The notes beneath the pieces were generated by a model, which did no database searches, was not told the origin of the DNA, and worked only from the letters and a program-made list of their open reading frames with translations. A stretch of 64,000 nt of DNA from Hathewaya massiliensis. Lineage in GTDB: Bacteria > Bacillota > Clostridia > Clostridiales > Clostridiaceae. Shown piece by piece: positions 42,703-52,459 of the stretch. Location of the stretch: contig NZ_CABFVD010000001.1 of NCBI RefSeq assembly GCF_902143515.1, positions 372,001 through 436,000 of the forward strand. The letters run 5' to 3'. A program made the translations under genes and the position numbers. Position 1 is the stretch's first letter, and each line of letters opens with the position of its first letter.

Positions 42703-43575
42703 ATGGATAAGTATAATTCAAACAAAAATTTAGCACAAACATTTAAAAATGGGGTTATAATGGATGTTACTAATGTAGAACAAGCTAAAATTGCTGAAAA
42801 AGCTGGTGCATGTGCTGTAATGGCACTAGAAAGAGTTCCAGCGGACATTAGAAAAGAAGGCGGAGTTGCCAGAATGTCTGACCCCAAAATGATACAAGAA
42901 ATTCAAAAAGCAGTTTCAATTCCTGTAATGGCAAAGGTTAGAATTGGCCACTTTGTTGAAGCTCAAATTCTTGAGGCAATTGGAATAGACTTTATAGATG
43001 AAAGCGAAGTTTTAACACCTGCTGATGAAACATTTCATATAAATAAAAAAGATTTCAAAGCTCCTTTTGTTTGTGGTGCTAGGAACCTTGGGGAAGCTCT
43101 TAGAAGAATACATGAAGGTGCTTCTATGATAAGAACAAAAGGTGAAGCCGGAACTGGTAATGTTGTTGAAGCTGTAAGACATATGAGAACTATAATGAAT
43201 GATATAAAAAGAGTACAAAAATCTTCTGAAGAAAATGAACTTATGTCTATTGCAAAAGAAATGAATGCACCATTTGATTTAATACAATATGCTTATAAAG
43301 AAGGAAAATTACCTGTTGTTAACTTTGCAGCTGGTGGCATTGCAACTCCTGCAGATGCAGCATTAATGATGCAATTAGGTTGTGATGGCGTTTTTGTAGG
43401 TTCTGGAATATTTAAATCTGGAAATCCTGAAAAAAGAGCTAAAGCAATTGTTCTTGCTACCACTTACTACAATGATCCTATAAAACTAGCTGAACTTTCT
43501 AAAGACCTTGGGGAACCTATGTCCGGATTAGAAATAGGAGATTTAGATTGCAAATATGCTACAAGAGGCTGGTAA
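42703..43575 (+). CDS. pdxS: Pyridoxal 5'-phosphate synthase subunit PdxS
   Basis: Makes PLP from ribose 5-phosphate, glyceraldehyde 3-phosphate and ammonia. The TIM-barrel active-site lysines lie in GVIMDVTN region neighbours and in [14 protein letters not shown]; the loop [19 protein letters not shown] and the DCKYATRGW tail are conserved. 290 residues is standard. GGGGTG precedes the ATG. Its glutaminase partner pdxT normally follows directly, but no pdxT is seen here: the next gene, 234 bp away, is an unrelated transporter. pdxT is either elsewhere or the enzyme uses free ammonia. Confidence 0.95.
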   Translation: MDKYNSNKNLAQTFKNGVIMDVTNVEQAKIAEKAGACAVMALERVPADIRKEGGVARMSDPKMIQEIQKAVSIPVMAKVRIGHFVEAQILEAIGIDFIDESEVLTPADETFHINKKDFKAPFVCGARNLGEALRRIHEGASMIRTKGEAGTGNVVEAVRHMRTIMNDIKRVQKSSEENELMSIAKEMNAPFDLIQYAYKEGKLPVVNFAAGGIATPADAALMMQLGCDGVFVGSGIFKSGNPEKRAKAIVLATTYYNDPIKLAELSKDLGEPMSGLEIGDLDCKYATRGW

Positions 43576-43809
43576 ATAAATTTTAGAAATAATTTAATAT
43601 TTATTTCTTAAAAATATCTTAAAATAACATAAATCTCTTAAATCGTATTTAATATTTTTTTATAATGTGTATAATTATTTATAGAATGATTGTACCATAT
43701 AAGATTTCTATGACTTTATCATGTTATTGTATTATAATTTTTAACTCTTAATTTTTATATCCTGTAATACAATTTTCTAATCTTATAAATATAAGTACTT
43801 TGAGGAGAT

Positions 43810-44928
43810 ATGATGTTTAAAAAAAAGATACCTTATATTGAATTCTTACCTATTATCATAATTACAATGATATTATTTAACCTATTAGGTAACATTAATT
43901 TAATAACCAAAAGTGTTTCCATTATTTTATCCTATGTTACTTCATTTATATGGGCTTTTGGAATAGCTTTTTTAATTAATCCTCTAATGGTTTATTTTGA
44001 AAAGAAATTTAAAATGTCTAGGGGACTAAGTCTTCTATTAGTTTATTTAATAGTCTTAGGCTTTATAATTCTTTTAATAACTATAGTTACACCTACTATA
44101 ATTTATAGCATTAGAGACCTTTTAAACTCTCTTCCTGATTACTTTAATGGGGTTCAAGATACTATAGAATCTCTTTTAAGAAAATCTCGAAGCTTAGACA
44201 ATGAGGCCTTAAGAACTACCATTGAAAAATATTTGTCAAACTTAAATAATTACTTATTTAGCATTCTAAATCCTAGCATAAATAAAGGTTTAAATGCAGT
44301 TTTAACTAGAGCAGTTACTTTTACTTCATCCATGGTTAAAATTATCTTTGGCTTCATTGTTTCAATATATATGTTAAAAGATAAGGAAATTTTTATAAAA
44401 AACATTAAAGCCATGCTATATGCTCTACTAAAAGAGGAACAGACTGATGACCTTATTATCTTTGGAAGAGAGGTTAATATTATATTTTCTAAATATATAA
44501 TAGGTAAATTTATAGACTCTTTAATTATAGGTGTTATGTGTTTTGTTGGACTTAGTCTTTTAAAGGTTCCATATTCCCCATTATTAAGCTTGATTGTTGG
44601 AATTACAAATATGATTCCTTACTTTGGTCCTTTTATAGGCATGATACCAGCTACCTTGATCACTATGTTATCAAGCCCAACTTTAGCTTTTTGGGTGTTA
44701 GTTTTTATAATTATTCTGCAACAATTTGATGGATGGTATCTTGGACCTAAGATTCTTGGAAGTCAAGTAGGCCTTAGTCCTTTTTGGATAATCCTAGCCA
44801 TTACCTTAGGTGGAGGACTCTTTGGTGTATTAGGTATGTTTCTTGGAACCCCAGTTGTGGCTTTAATAAAAATGCTTTTAGATAGATTTATAAGTAAACG
44901 TCTAAAAACTAAAAATATAGAACTATAA
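43810..44928 (+). CDS. AI-2E family transporter
   Basis: A 372-residue membrane protein of the TqsA/YdiK (UPF0118) family, with about eight helices: four near the N-terminus, a long helical loop (residues about 95-170) and a C-terminal set including SLIVGITNMIPYFGPFIGMIP and LGGGLFGVLGMFLGTPVVAL, the family signature. Some members export autoinducer-2, others are Na+/H+ antiporters; the role here is not known. Two ATGs follow GAGGAG; the second (43813) has better spacing. Monocistronic. Confidence 0.88.
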   Translation: MMFKKKIPYIEFLPIIIITMILFNLLGNINLITKSVSIILSYVTSFIWAFGIAFLINPLMVYFEKKFKMSRGLSLLLVYLIVLGFIILLITIVTPTIIYSIRDLLNSLPDYFNGVQDTIESLLRKSRSLDNEALRTTIEKYLSNLNNYLFSILNPSINKGLNAVLTRAVTFTSSMVKIIFGFIVSIYMLKDKEIFIKNIKAMLYALLKEEQTDDLIIFGREVNIIFSKYIIGKFIDSLIIGVMCFVGLSLLKVPYSPLLSLIVGITNMIPYFGPFIGMIPATLITMLSSPTLAFWVLVFIIILQQFDGWYLGPKILGSQVGLSPFWIILAITLGGGLFGVLGMFLGTPVVALIKMLLDRFISKRLKTKNIEL

Positions 44929-44931
44929 CTT

Positions 44932-44974
44932 TATAGAGAGTAATAATTTTCTCTAAAGCTTAAAACTCTCTATT
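44932..44974 (+). terminator. Terminator of the AI-2E family gene
   Basis: TATAGAGAGT and ACTCTCTATTT pair around an AT-rich loop, starting at the stop codon. Confidence 0.6.
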
Positions 44975-45047
44975 TATACAATAAACAGAACCATCATATA
45001 ATTTTTAGAAACCCCCAGAAAACATCTTAAAACTCCATTTTCATAAT

Positions 45048-45097
45048 AAAGAGTACTTATTTTAAAAGCTTTGTGCTTTAAAAGTAAGTACTCTTTA
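45048..45097. terminator. Bidirectional terminator
   Basis: AAAGAGTACTTATTTTAAAAGC and GCTTTAAAAGTAAGTACTCTTT form a long near-perfect stem. It lies between the convergent AI-2E family gene and tsaD; the rest of the 303-bp gap shows nothing else. Confidence 0.5.
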
Positions 45098-45231
45098 TTT
45101 ATAAGTTCATATCTATGATAAATTCATATTCAAATTTTTTACTATGCTTTATATTGAAGAATATTGGAGAGAGTTTTTTTCTATGCCTATATTGAAAATA
45201 TTAATATAAACTTTTTATTGTATACTGAAAC

Positions 45232-46257
45232 TTATCTTTCCCCTAATTTTAAGTTAGGTATAGCATTTAAAGTTAAGGGTGCTACCCTTCCCTTTAAATA
45301 TTCAAAATAAGCTGCACTTCCAATCATAGCTGCATTATCTGTACATAGTATAGGAGAAGGATATAACACTTTTATTCCTCTTTTTTCCCCCTCTCTATTT
45401 AAATTCTCTCTTAGACTAGAATTACAAGCAACTCCCCCTGCAATTATTATTTTGTCTACATTCTTAACTTTACATGCCTTCATAGCATTTTCAGTTAACA
45501 TCTCTACAGCTGTCCTTTGGAAAGAAGCTGCTAAATCCGGACTATTCACTTCTTCCCCTTTCATTTGCTTTTTATTTAGATAATTTAAAACAGCAGATTT
45601 TATTCCACTAAAAGAAAAGTCTAAGGTTTCCTCTTGGAATTTTGCCTTTGGAAAATTAATAGCAAAAGCATCTCCCTCTTTTGAAATCTTATCTATTTTA
45701 GGTCCTCCAGGATACCCAAGACCAATAGCTCTTGCTACCTTGTCAAAGGCTTCTCCTGCAGCATCATCTCTTGTTTGACCTAAAACTTCAAACTCTCCAT
45801 AATCCTTCATATATACAACAAAAGTATGTCCTCCAGACACAACTAAACAAACAAAAGGTGGTTCTAAATCTTTATGTTCAATAAAGTTAGCACATATATG
45901 CCCTTCTATATGATTCACACCTATAAGTGGTTTTTCAAGAGCATAAGCTAGACCCTTTGCATATTGAAGTCCTACTAAAAGTGCTCCCACAAGCCCAGGT
46001 CCATAAGTTACAGCTACAGCATCTATATCCTCCATAGTTATCTTAGCCTCGTTTAAGGCCTGCTCTACAACTAAACTAATAGCCTCTATATGTTTTCTAG
46101 ATGCCACCTCTGGCACAACACCACCAAACTTTTCATGTATGTTAATTTGTGACGATATAACATTTGATAACACATGCCTTCCATCTACCACAATAGCCGC
46201 AGAAGTTTCATCACAACTTGATTCTATAGAAAGTATTTTCATACCACTTTTCATCAT
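45232..46257 (-). CDS. tsaD: tRNA threonylcarbamoyladenosine (t6A37) transferase TsaD
   Basis: Catalyses the last step of t6A formation at A37 of ANN-decoding tRNAs, with TsaB and TsaE. It belongs to the Kae1/TsaD ASKHA fold: [18 protein letters not shown] at the N-terminus, the metal-binding [19 protein letters not shown], and [13 protein letters not shown]. Length 341. Two tandem ATGs follow AGAGGTAATT; MKIL at 46242 is a further option but lacks a ribosome binding site. No tsaB or tsaE neighbours are in the window. Monocistronic. Confidence 0.97.
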   Translation of the reverse strand: MMKSGMKILSIESSCDETSAAIVVDGRHVLSNVISSQINIHEKFGGVVPEVASRKHIEAISLVVEQALNEAKITMEDIDAVAVTYGPGLVGALLVGLQYAKGLAYALEKPLIGVNHIEGHICANFIEHKDLEPPFVCLVVSGGHTFVVYMKDYGEFEVLGQTRDDAAGEAFDKVARAIGLGYPGGPKIDKISKEGDAFAINFPKAKFQEETLDFSFSGIKSAVLNYLNKKQMKGEEVNSPDLAASFQRTAVEMLTENAMKACKVKNVDKIIIAGGVACNSSLRENLNREGEKRGIKVLYPSPILCTDNAAMIGSAAYFEYLKGRVAPLTLNAIPNLKLGER

Positions 46258-46323
46258 AATTACCTCTTTTCAATCTATGTATTAAGACTATCCTTTATTA
46301 TACTTTATATGTTTTACTACTTC

Positions 46324-47074
46324 AATAGCGACTTTCATATGAAGATTTGCCCCAACACAGCCTTATTTTTTATTAAAAGTCTTGCTAGACAATTTTGTTC
46401 ATATAATGATCACGTAATCACCTATGAGCAAGTTTTAGAATTTCATTATTTCTGCAGTAAATATTACGTTAAAAGTTTTAATGTTTGAGCAAAGCGAGTT
46501 TTAAAACTTTAGTAATATTTACGGAAGAAATAATAGAAATTATTAACGTAGCGAATCAGTGATGAAGTGACTTTTATATGAACACTTGCCTCTAATACAG
46601 TATTTTTATTAAAACTCTTTCTTAGAAATTTGTTCATATAATGATCACGTAATCACCTATGAGGTACGTTTTAGAATTTCATTATTTCTGTAGTAAATAT
46701 TACGTAAAAAAGTTTTAATGTTTGAGCATAGCGAGTTTTAAAACTTTAGTAATATTTACGGAAGAAATAATAGAAATTATTAACGTAGCGAATCAGTGAT
46801 GAAGTGACTTTTATATGAACACTTGCCTCTAATACAGTATTTTTATTAAAACTCTTTCTTAGAAATTTGTTCATATAATGATCACGTAATCACCTATGAG
46901 GTACGTTTTAGAATTTCATTATTTCTGTAGTAAATATTACGTAAAAAAGTTTTAATGTTTGAGCATAGCGAGTTTTAAAACTTTAGTAATATTTACGGAA
47001 GAAATAATAGAAATTATTAACGTAGCGAATCAGTGATGAAGTGACTTTTATATGAATAAATTTCTCTAACACAG
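46324..47074 (+). repeat. Tandem array of three foldback (MITE-like) repeats plus a fragment
   Basis: After a right-end fragment (46324-46362), three copies lie head to tail: E1 46378-46600, E2 46611-46837 and E3 46848-47074. The landmark GTTCATATAATGATCACG recurs at 46397, 46632 and 46869, so periods are 235 and 237 bp. E2 and E3 appear identical over nearly the whole unit; E1 differs at several sites. Together they fill most of the 910-bp gap between tsaD and the RusA gene; no ORF is present. Confidence 0.9.
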
Positions 47075-47167
47075 CAGTTCTAAACTTATACTATGTGTGA
47101 TTTTACACTTACTTATTTAAATGTTATAATTAAACCTTAAAGAGAATGTATGTTCTAGGAGGGATTT

Positions 47168-47809
47168 ATGAAAAATACATATGCAAAAGTTATTGTAGAA
47201 GGATCTCCTATTTCTAAATCTAATTTTAAACTTTTTAATATGAATGGAAGAGCCATACTTCCTTATAATTCTGGAAAATATCATGATAGATATGCACTTT
47301 ATGAGGAAGAAATAGCCCTAAAAGCTAGAGCACAAAATCCTAATATAGTAATAGAAGAATCAGTTATTGCCATATTAAAAGTTTATTATAAAAGTAAAAA
47401 AAGACATCCTGATACAAATAATATAACAAAGAGCATTTTTGATGGTATAGAAAAAAGCGGACTTATAATAAATGACGCTCAAATTAGAAGAATTATGGTG
47501 GAAGAATTTTATGATAAGGAAAATCCAAGATTTGAATTAGAACTTTTTGGAGAAAGTGTTTATAGTATTGAATATACTGTTTTAAAGTCTCCTACAGAAG
47601 AAAAACCAATTTTATATTCTCCTCCATCCAATAGTAAAAATACTATTACCAAAAATACTATTAATAAAAAAAGTAAAAATGAAAAGAATATAAAATCTAC
47701 TCTTTATATTTGTGAGCTTTGCAATAAAGAATTTAATAATTCCGAGATGATTTCAGCAAATAAGGGACAAACCTTAATATGTAAAAACTGCTTTAAAAAA
47801 TTATTTTAA
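47168..47809 (+). CDS. RusA-family Holliday junction resolvase with C-terminal zinc ribbon
   Basis: Residues about 1-135 are RusA-like: the conserved acidic cluster is in RHPDTNNITKSIFDGIEKSGLIINDAQI, corresponding to the three catalytic aspartates of RusA. A Lys/Asn-rich linker is followed by a CxxC...CxxC ribbon (CELCNKEF ... CKNCF, about 180-210) that typical RusA (about 120 residues) lacks. GGAGGG precedes the ATG. RusA genes usually come from prophages, but no other phage gene is around. Function in junction resolution is inferred from family; the ribbon may add DNA binding. Confidence 0.82.
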   Translation: MKNTYAKVIVEGSPISKSNFKLFNMNGRAILPYNSGKYHDRYALYEEEIALKARAQNPNIVIEESVIAILKVYYKSKKRHPDTNNITKSIFDGIEKSGLIINDAQIRRIMVEEFYDKENPRFELELFGESVYSIEYTVLKSPTEEKPILYSPPSNSKNTITKNTINKKSKNEKNIKSTLYICELCNKEFNNSEMISANKGQTLICKNCFKKLF

Positions 47810-47812
47810 ATA

Positions 47813-47859
47813 AAGCTATGTATGAGTAACCTTTACAGTTATCCTCTTATACATAGCTT
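47813..47859. terminator. Bidirectional terminator between RusA-like and MATE genes
   Basis: AAGCTATGTAT and ATACATAGCTT form an 11-bp stem followed by GTATTTTTA on the plus strand; the minus-strand side reads into TTTATTT. It lies between convergent genes. Confidence 0.8.
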
Positions 47860-47865
47860 GTATTT

Positions 47866-49221
47866 TTATACCTCTATTTCTTCTTTATATATAATTTTAT
47901 TTTTGCTTTTATACCAAATAACACTTAAGAAATACCTAACTACTAAGTCCATGGCAATAATAACCCATATCCAAAATATGTCACCTTTAATAAACTTAGT
48001 GAATAAATAAGATAGTAAAATTCTAACTCCCCAAATTCCCACTCCTACAATTATCATAGGAATCTTAGTAAATCCCGCTCCTTTTAAAGCCCCTCCATAA
48101 ACCCCTGAAAGATTTTGAGGTATTTGAACAATTCCCATAATAATCAGATATTTAATTCCAATATCAATAACTTCTTTTTTATTTGTTAAGATACCCATTA
48201 TGTATTTTGGGAAAAATATTAATACTATAGAACTAATTGATGTAACTAATAGGGTTTCAAATAAAATTTCCTTCATATATTTTTCACCTAAATCTGGTCT
48301 TTTAGCTCCAACAGTTTGTCCTATAAAAGCAGTAGCTGCTATACCTAATCCAACTGCAGGCATATATGATATTGATTCTGCTTGAAGTCCTACTTGATAT
48401 GCTTCAAGGGCTACTTCTCCATAAGATAATATTATATTAGTTAGTATTATGGCAGAAATTTGCCAAAATATAGATTCTAAAGAAGCTGGTATACTTAAGG
48501 CATATATTTCTTTTATCTTATGTGAGTCAAATCTAAAATCCTCCCTTTTTCTAACTCCAAAAACTTCTCTCTTAGAAAATACTGCATATAAACATATGAT
48601 TGCTGAAATAAATTGAGCTATTACAAGTCCTATAGCAGCTCCCCTTAATCCTAAACCTTCCACTCCAAATTTACCAAATATAAATATGTAACTAAAAACT
48701 ATATTTAACAAATTCATTATTAGGGAAATTTTCATAGGAGTCTTAGCATCCCCCATAGATTGAAGAACCCCTCCAACTATAAGCATTATAGCTAAAAAAG
48801 GCAATCCTATAGAAGCTATTTTTAAATGAGTTAGGGAATTCATAAGTAAGGTCTGTTCTGGATTAAACATATATTTTAATATTGGTTCTGCACACCAAAA
48901 TATAAACTGTTGAAATAGTAGTACCAAAATAAATCCTGACAATAATGTTTGTATTATAACTTCTTTTATTCTCTTATAATCACCAGCACCATAGGCTTGT
49001 GCTACAAAGACTCCTGCACCTGTTGAAATCCCCTTAAAAACTGCCCATACAAGCTGAGTCACTCTCATACTTAAACCTAAAGCAGCTACAGCATATCCTT
49101 CTATTCTTCCTATCATAGCCATAGAAACAAATCCTGCAGCCATTTGAAGCATGTTTTCCCCTGTAATAGGGAGAATCATATTTAAAACTTTTTTCCTTAT
49201 TTCTATGATATCCTTCTCCAT
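47866..49221 (-). CDS. MATE family efflux transporter
   Basis: A 451-residue protein with twelve predicted helices in two related halves, as in the multidrug and toxin extrusion (NorM/DinF) family. Landmarks are ENMLQMAAGFVSMAMIGRI at the first helix, GAGVFVAQAYGAGDYKRI and GIAATAFIGQTVGAKRPD in the equivalent second-half loop. It couples Na+ or H+ entry to drug export in characterised members. GGGAGGGA precedes the ATG. Monocistronic. Confidence 0.9.
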   Translation of the reverse strand: MEKDIIEIRKKVLNMILPITGENMLQMAAGFVSMAMIGRIEGYAVAALGLSMRVTQLVWAVFKGISTGAGVFVAQAYGAGDYKRIKEVIIQTLLSGFILVLLFQQFIFWCAEPILKYMFNPEQTLLMNSLTHLKIASIGLPFLAIMLIVGGVLQSMGDAKTPMKISLIMNLLNIVFSYIFIFGKFGVEGLGLRGAAIGLVIAQFISAIICLYAVFSKREVFGVRKREDFRFDSHKIKEIYALSIPASLESIFWQISAIILTNIILSYGEVALEAYQVGLQAESISYMPAVGLGIAATAFIGQTVGAKRPDLGEKYMKEILFETLLVTSISSIVLIFFPKYIMGILTNKKEVIDIGIKYLIIMGIVQIPQNLSGVYGGALKGAGFTKIPMIIVGVGIWGVRILLSYLFTKFIKGDIFWIWVIIAMDLVVRYFLSVIWYKSKNKIIYKEEIEV

Positions 49222-49474
49222 ACATATCCCTCCCTATAAAACAATTTTTATCTCAAGTAGATGTTCTATAACTAATACCTATAGTTAATCTATTTTATTA
49301 TATCATTTTAAACCCTCTATTAATACTATGTCTATTCTATTTAAAGATAAAACTTTTCTAGTTCACAGAGGTTTCTTAGTTTAGAATAAATCTCTTTAAT
49401 AAAAATTACTAGGTTATATATTTTAAATAATTATAATAAGTATATATAGAATTAAATTTTAAAGGGGAATTACT

Positions 49475-50202
49475 ATGTTAAAATATATAAATATTAAGGT
49501 TTCCATCATAAGTTTTTATATTATTTAAAAGGATATTGTAAAATAGATATCTTACAATATCCCTTTCACAATGTAAAATTTGATGAATCAACTACAATTA
49601 TGATGGATACCTGTTTTATCTTAACATTACTTTATGATAAGGATCCTAAAAATACAGAATGCTCTAATCTTGCAATCAGACTTATGTTATCGAAATGTAA
49701 GCTTTTTGTCACTGATATGACAGCTGCAGAGACTATAAACCAAATAACTAAAAAACTTTTTTTAACAGATATGAAATACAAAGCAGAGAAAGTAACTCCT
49801 TTAAATTCTCTATCAAATATAAATCTTATTTGTGCATGTTTTAATAAACATCATAGAAGAATTATAAAAGATAGAAAGTTTGAAAAGTATAAAGATATAC
49901 CTTTTAATAAATACTTCTATAATATTGCTAAAAACCCTTGGAAAAAAGATTTGCTTTATATTTATTTTCAGAAATCCATTGAACTCTATACCTATTTAGA
50001 GCAAATACTTAAATTTCAATATTTAAACATCACGAAACCTTCTATTGATATTTCAAAAAATTTTATAACAGAAAATATGCTCTCTGTAAATGACGCTTTC
50101 CATTTAGGATGTTCACAATATTATGGAATAAAGTACTTTCTAACCTTAGATAGTGATTTTGAAAATAATATAAAGACTACAGTGAAAGTATTAAAGATAT
50201 AA
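49475..50202 (+). pseudogene. PIN-domain protein gene with a one-base frameshift near its 5' end
   Basis: AAAGGGGA at 49461 and ATG at 49475 open a frame MLKYINIKVSIISFYII that stops at 49526. The PIN-like frame runs from about 49499 to 50202, but its first ATG (49600) has no ribosome binding site. Adding one T to the T5 run at 49513-49517 joins both into one ORF (…IISFLYYLKGYCKIDILQYP…MMDTCFILTLLYD). PIN features are MMDTC (first Asp), TDMTAAETIN, and SVNDAFHLGCSQYYG ... LTLDSDF. It may be a decayed or phase-variable VapC-like nuclease; no antitoxin gene is next to it. A sequencing error is possible. Confidence 0.7.
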
Positions 50203-50235
50203 AAGGTGTGTAAATATTATAATTTACACCTTTTA
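50201..50235 (+). terminator. Terminator of the PIN gene
   Basis: AAAAGGTGTGTAAAT and ATTTACACCTTTT pair strongly, beginning at the stop codon, followed by ATATC. Confidence 0.75.
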
Positions 50236-50303
50236 TATCTTTTAAACTTTAAATCTTGTAATATTTTGATTTTTTAATCCTTAATCTTTTAATTTTTAAC
50301 CTT

Positions 50304-50501
50304 TTAACTTTCTAAAAACTCTTTTAATTTTCTAGCTTGCATAGCTGAGTCTTCAGCAAACTCTTTAAATGTTTTTGCAACTTCCCTATCTTCAGAAGTT
50401 CCATTGCTTTCTATTCTCTTTGAAAACATTTGAAAATCTCTAACATTTTCTTGGCAGTCTAATATTTTTTTCTTTAACATATCCCTTGTATCTAAATCCA
50501 T
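50304..50501 (-). CDS. Small helical protein of unknown function, 65 residues
   Basis: Begins MDLDTRDMLKKKILDCQENVRD and is charged and helical throughout, with a likely two-helix hairpin (about residues 6-32 and 41-63). No family recognised, no membrane segment. A GTG at 50510 overlaps GGGAGA, so the ATG at 50501 is the start. It is divergent from htrA, with a 250-bp promoter region between. Confidence 0.7.
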   Translation of the reverse strand: MDLDTRDMLKKKILDCQENVRDFQMFSKRIESNGTSEDREVAKTFKEFAEDSAMQARKLKEFLES

Positions 50502-50752
50502 TATATTCACTCTCCCATTATATAAAATCCACTAAAATCTAAAAATATATCAATGTATTTTAATATATCTTAGTAGTGTTTTAAACCTCTATGCTTATAT
50601 TGTGAAAAAAAATAATTAATATTCTAATTTATTAACAAATTAATTAAAACTTTTTTTTAATTTTGTCACTTAGTTGTCACAATAGACCTTTATTATTAAA
50701 TTAAAGAAAACTTAAAAATAAACTTATTTATTTTATAAAGGAGGCAACTATT

Positions 50753-51985
50753 ATGGGTATATCTTCCAAGGATAATGATAATAATAATTATAATATAGTA
50801 AAAGACGATTATGAGGAGGTTAAAAGCTATTCTATGGATAACAACTTTTATTCAGAGGAGAATAATAGAATTAAACCTAAGAAAAAATTTGGCAGAATTT
50901 TAAGTTATGTATTGATAGGAGTGTTGTGCACTACTTTAGGAGGTGTGGCATCCTCAATTGCTACCATAAACTACATGAAAAATAATTCTAGCTTAGTACA
51001 AAAAGAAAATATAACCGGAGGAGAAGGTAAAAAATCTCAAAATAAAAATACTACAATTAGTACTTTAGGTCAAATGTCAGTTGTAGATATTGCTAAAAAA
51101 GTAGGTCCTGCTGTAGTTGGGGTTTCAACTAAAGGATTTCCTAAAGCTTCCGGTTTAGGATTTGAATTTGAACAACCTGAAGGCTTAGGATCTGGTATTA
51201 TATTTGATAAAGAAGGTTATATATTAACTAACAACCACGTTATTGAAGGTGCAAAAACCATAAGAGTAATCTTTAATAATGGTAAAGAAGTTGCTGCAAA
51301 ACTTGTAAACTCTGATCCTAGCTATGATGTGGCAGTAATAAAAATCACTGAAAAAGTTGATGTTCCTGCTGTGGGTGAATTTGGTGATTCAGATGATATA
51401 TCCATAGGAGAAACAGCTGTTGCTATCGGAAATCCTCTTGGAAAAGAACTTTTAGGTTCTGTAACTAGCGGAGTTATAAGTGCAGTAAATAGAAATATTG
51501 ATGAAAGAAATAAAGACTTAAAACTTATACAAACCGACGCTGCTATTAACCCTGGTAATAGTGGTGGTCCTCTAGTAAACGCTAAGGGCCAAGTAATTGG
51601 TATCAATACAGAGAAAAGAGTTGGAAATGGTATTGAAGGTCTAGGTTTCGCTATACCAATAAATCAAATTAAACCTAAAATCCAAAGCTTAATGACTCCT
51701 AAATTAATGTTAGGCATATTAGGAAGAACAGTAACAGAAGACGACTCTAAGTATTATAAAATTCCTATAGGTGTCTTTATTTCAGATGTAATTAAATATG
51801 GTCCAGGTGAAAAAGCTGGTTTAGCCCCTGGAGATATAATATTATCTATGGATGGAAAGAAAGTTACTTCCATGGAAGAATTAGATAAAATAAAACAAAA
51901 ACACAAAAGTGGAGATGAGATAAGCTTAAAGGTTTATAGGGATAAAAAAGAAATCTCACTTAAATTAAAATTAGAAGCACAATAA
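50753..51985 (+). CDS. htrA: HtrA-like trypsin-fold serine protease with PDZ domain
   Basis: Membrane-anchored quality-control protease of the cell surface. An acidic Asn-rich cytosolic N-terminus (1-42) is followed by one helix (about 47-68), a Ser/Lys/Asn linker, the protease domain with triad H162 (LTNNHVIEG), D192 (SYDVAVIKI) and S270 (NPGNSGGPL), and one PDZ domain (about 320-405). AAAGGAGG lies 8 bp before the ATG. Length 410 matches B. subtilis HtrA/YvtA proteins. Monocistronic with its own terminator. The known stress control (CssRS in Bacillus) cannot be inferred here. Confidence 0.94.
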   Translation: MGISSKDNDNNNYNIVKDDYEEVKSYSMDNNFYSEENNRIKPKKKFGRILSYVLIGVLCTTLGGVASSIATINYMKNNSSLVQKENITGGEGKKSQNKNTTISTLGQMSVVDIAKKVGPAVVGVSTKGFPKASGLGFEFEQPEGLGSGIIFDKEGYILTNNHVIEGAKTIRVIFNNGKEVAAKLVNSDPSYDVAVIKITEKVDVPAVGEFGDSDDISIGETAVAIGNPLGKELLGSVTSGVISAVNRNIDERNKDLKLIQTDAAINPGNSGGPLVNAKGQVIGINTEKRVGNGIEGLGFAIPINQIKPKIQSLMTPKLMLGILGRTVTEDDSKYYKIPIGVFISDVIKYGPGEKAGLAPGDIILSMDGKKVTSMEELDKIKQKHKSGDEISLKVYRDKKEISLKLKLEAQ

Positions 51986-52084
51986 CTAGAGTTATAATCA
52001 ATGAATTTTTGTTCCCCCTAAATTTAAAAATTATTATAAATGTATTTGTTCCCTAAATCCCTTTCAAAATATAAACTTTATAAA

Positions 52085-52130
52085 AGAGCTTAACTATTAA
52101 AGAAAATTCTTTAAAGTTAAGCTCTTTTTA
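52085..52130 (+). terminator. Terminator of htrA
   Basis: AGAGCTTAAC and GTTAAGCTCT form a 10-bp stem with an inner TTAAAGAA/TTCTTTAA stem, followed by TTTTTAATTT. Confidence 0.85.
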
Positions 52131-52134
52131 ATTT

Positions 52135-52448
52135 GACTTTCTTATAGATTTTGTCCATGTGATGAAGTGACATTCATATTAACATTGCCTCTAAGAAAGT
52201 CTTGTCTAAAGTTAAAGACTGTGTCAAAGATTTTGTTCATATAATGATCACGTAATCACCTATGAGATAAGTTTTAGAATTCCATTATTTCTGTAGTAAA
52301 TATTACGTTAAAAAGTTTTAATGTTTGAGCGAAGCGAGTTTTAAAACTTTAGTAATATTTACGGAAGAAATAATAGGAATCCTTAACTTAGCGAATCAGT
52401 GATGAAGTGACATTCATATGAACATTTACTCCTAACACAGTCTTTAAC
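52135..52448 (+). repeat. Foldback (MITE-like) repeat: deleted copy plus full copy F
   Basis: A 67-bp deleted copy (52135-52201; ends GACTTTCTTATAG / CTAAGAAAGTC) is followed after 9 bp by a full 238-bp copy (52211-52448). The full copy has the best terminal inverted repeat of the family, GTTAAAGACTGTGT against AACACAGTCTTTAAC, and the usual core TTTGAGCGAAGCGAG. They lie between htrA and pepT. Confidence 0.88.
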
Positions 52449-52459
52449 TTACTTATATT

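Noticed and set aside
46324-47074. Possible CRISPR array, from regularly spaced repeats
   Set aside because: The period is 235-237 bp, spacers are short and repeated themselves, and units fold back on themselves; no cas genes. It is a tandem repeat of the MITE-like element.
49600-50202. VapBC-type toxin-antitoxin module
   Set aside because: No antitoxin ORF lies upstream or downstream; only a PIN-like gene with a frameshift is seen.
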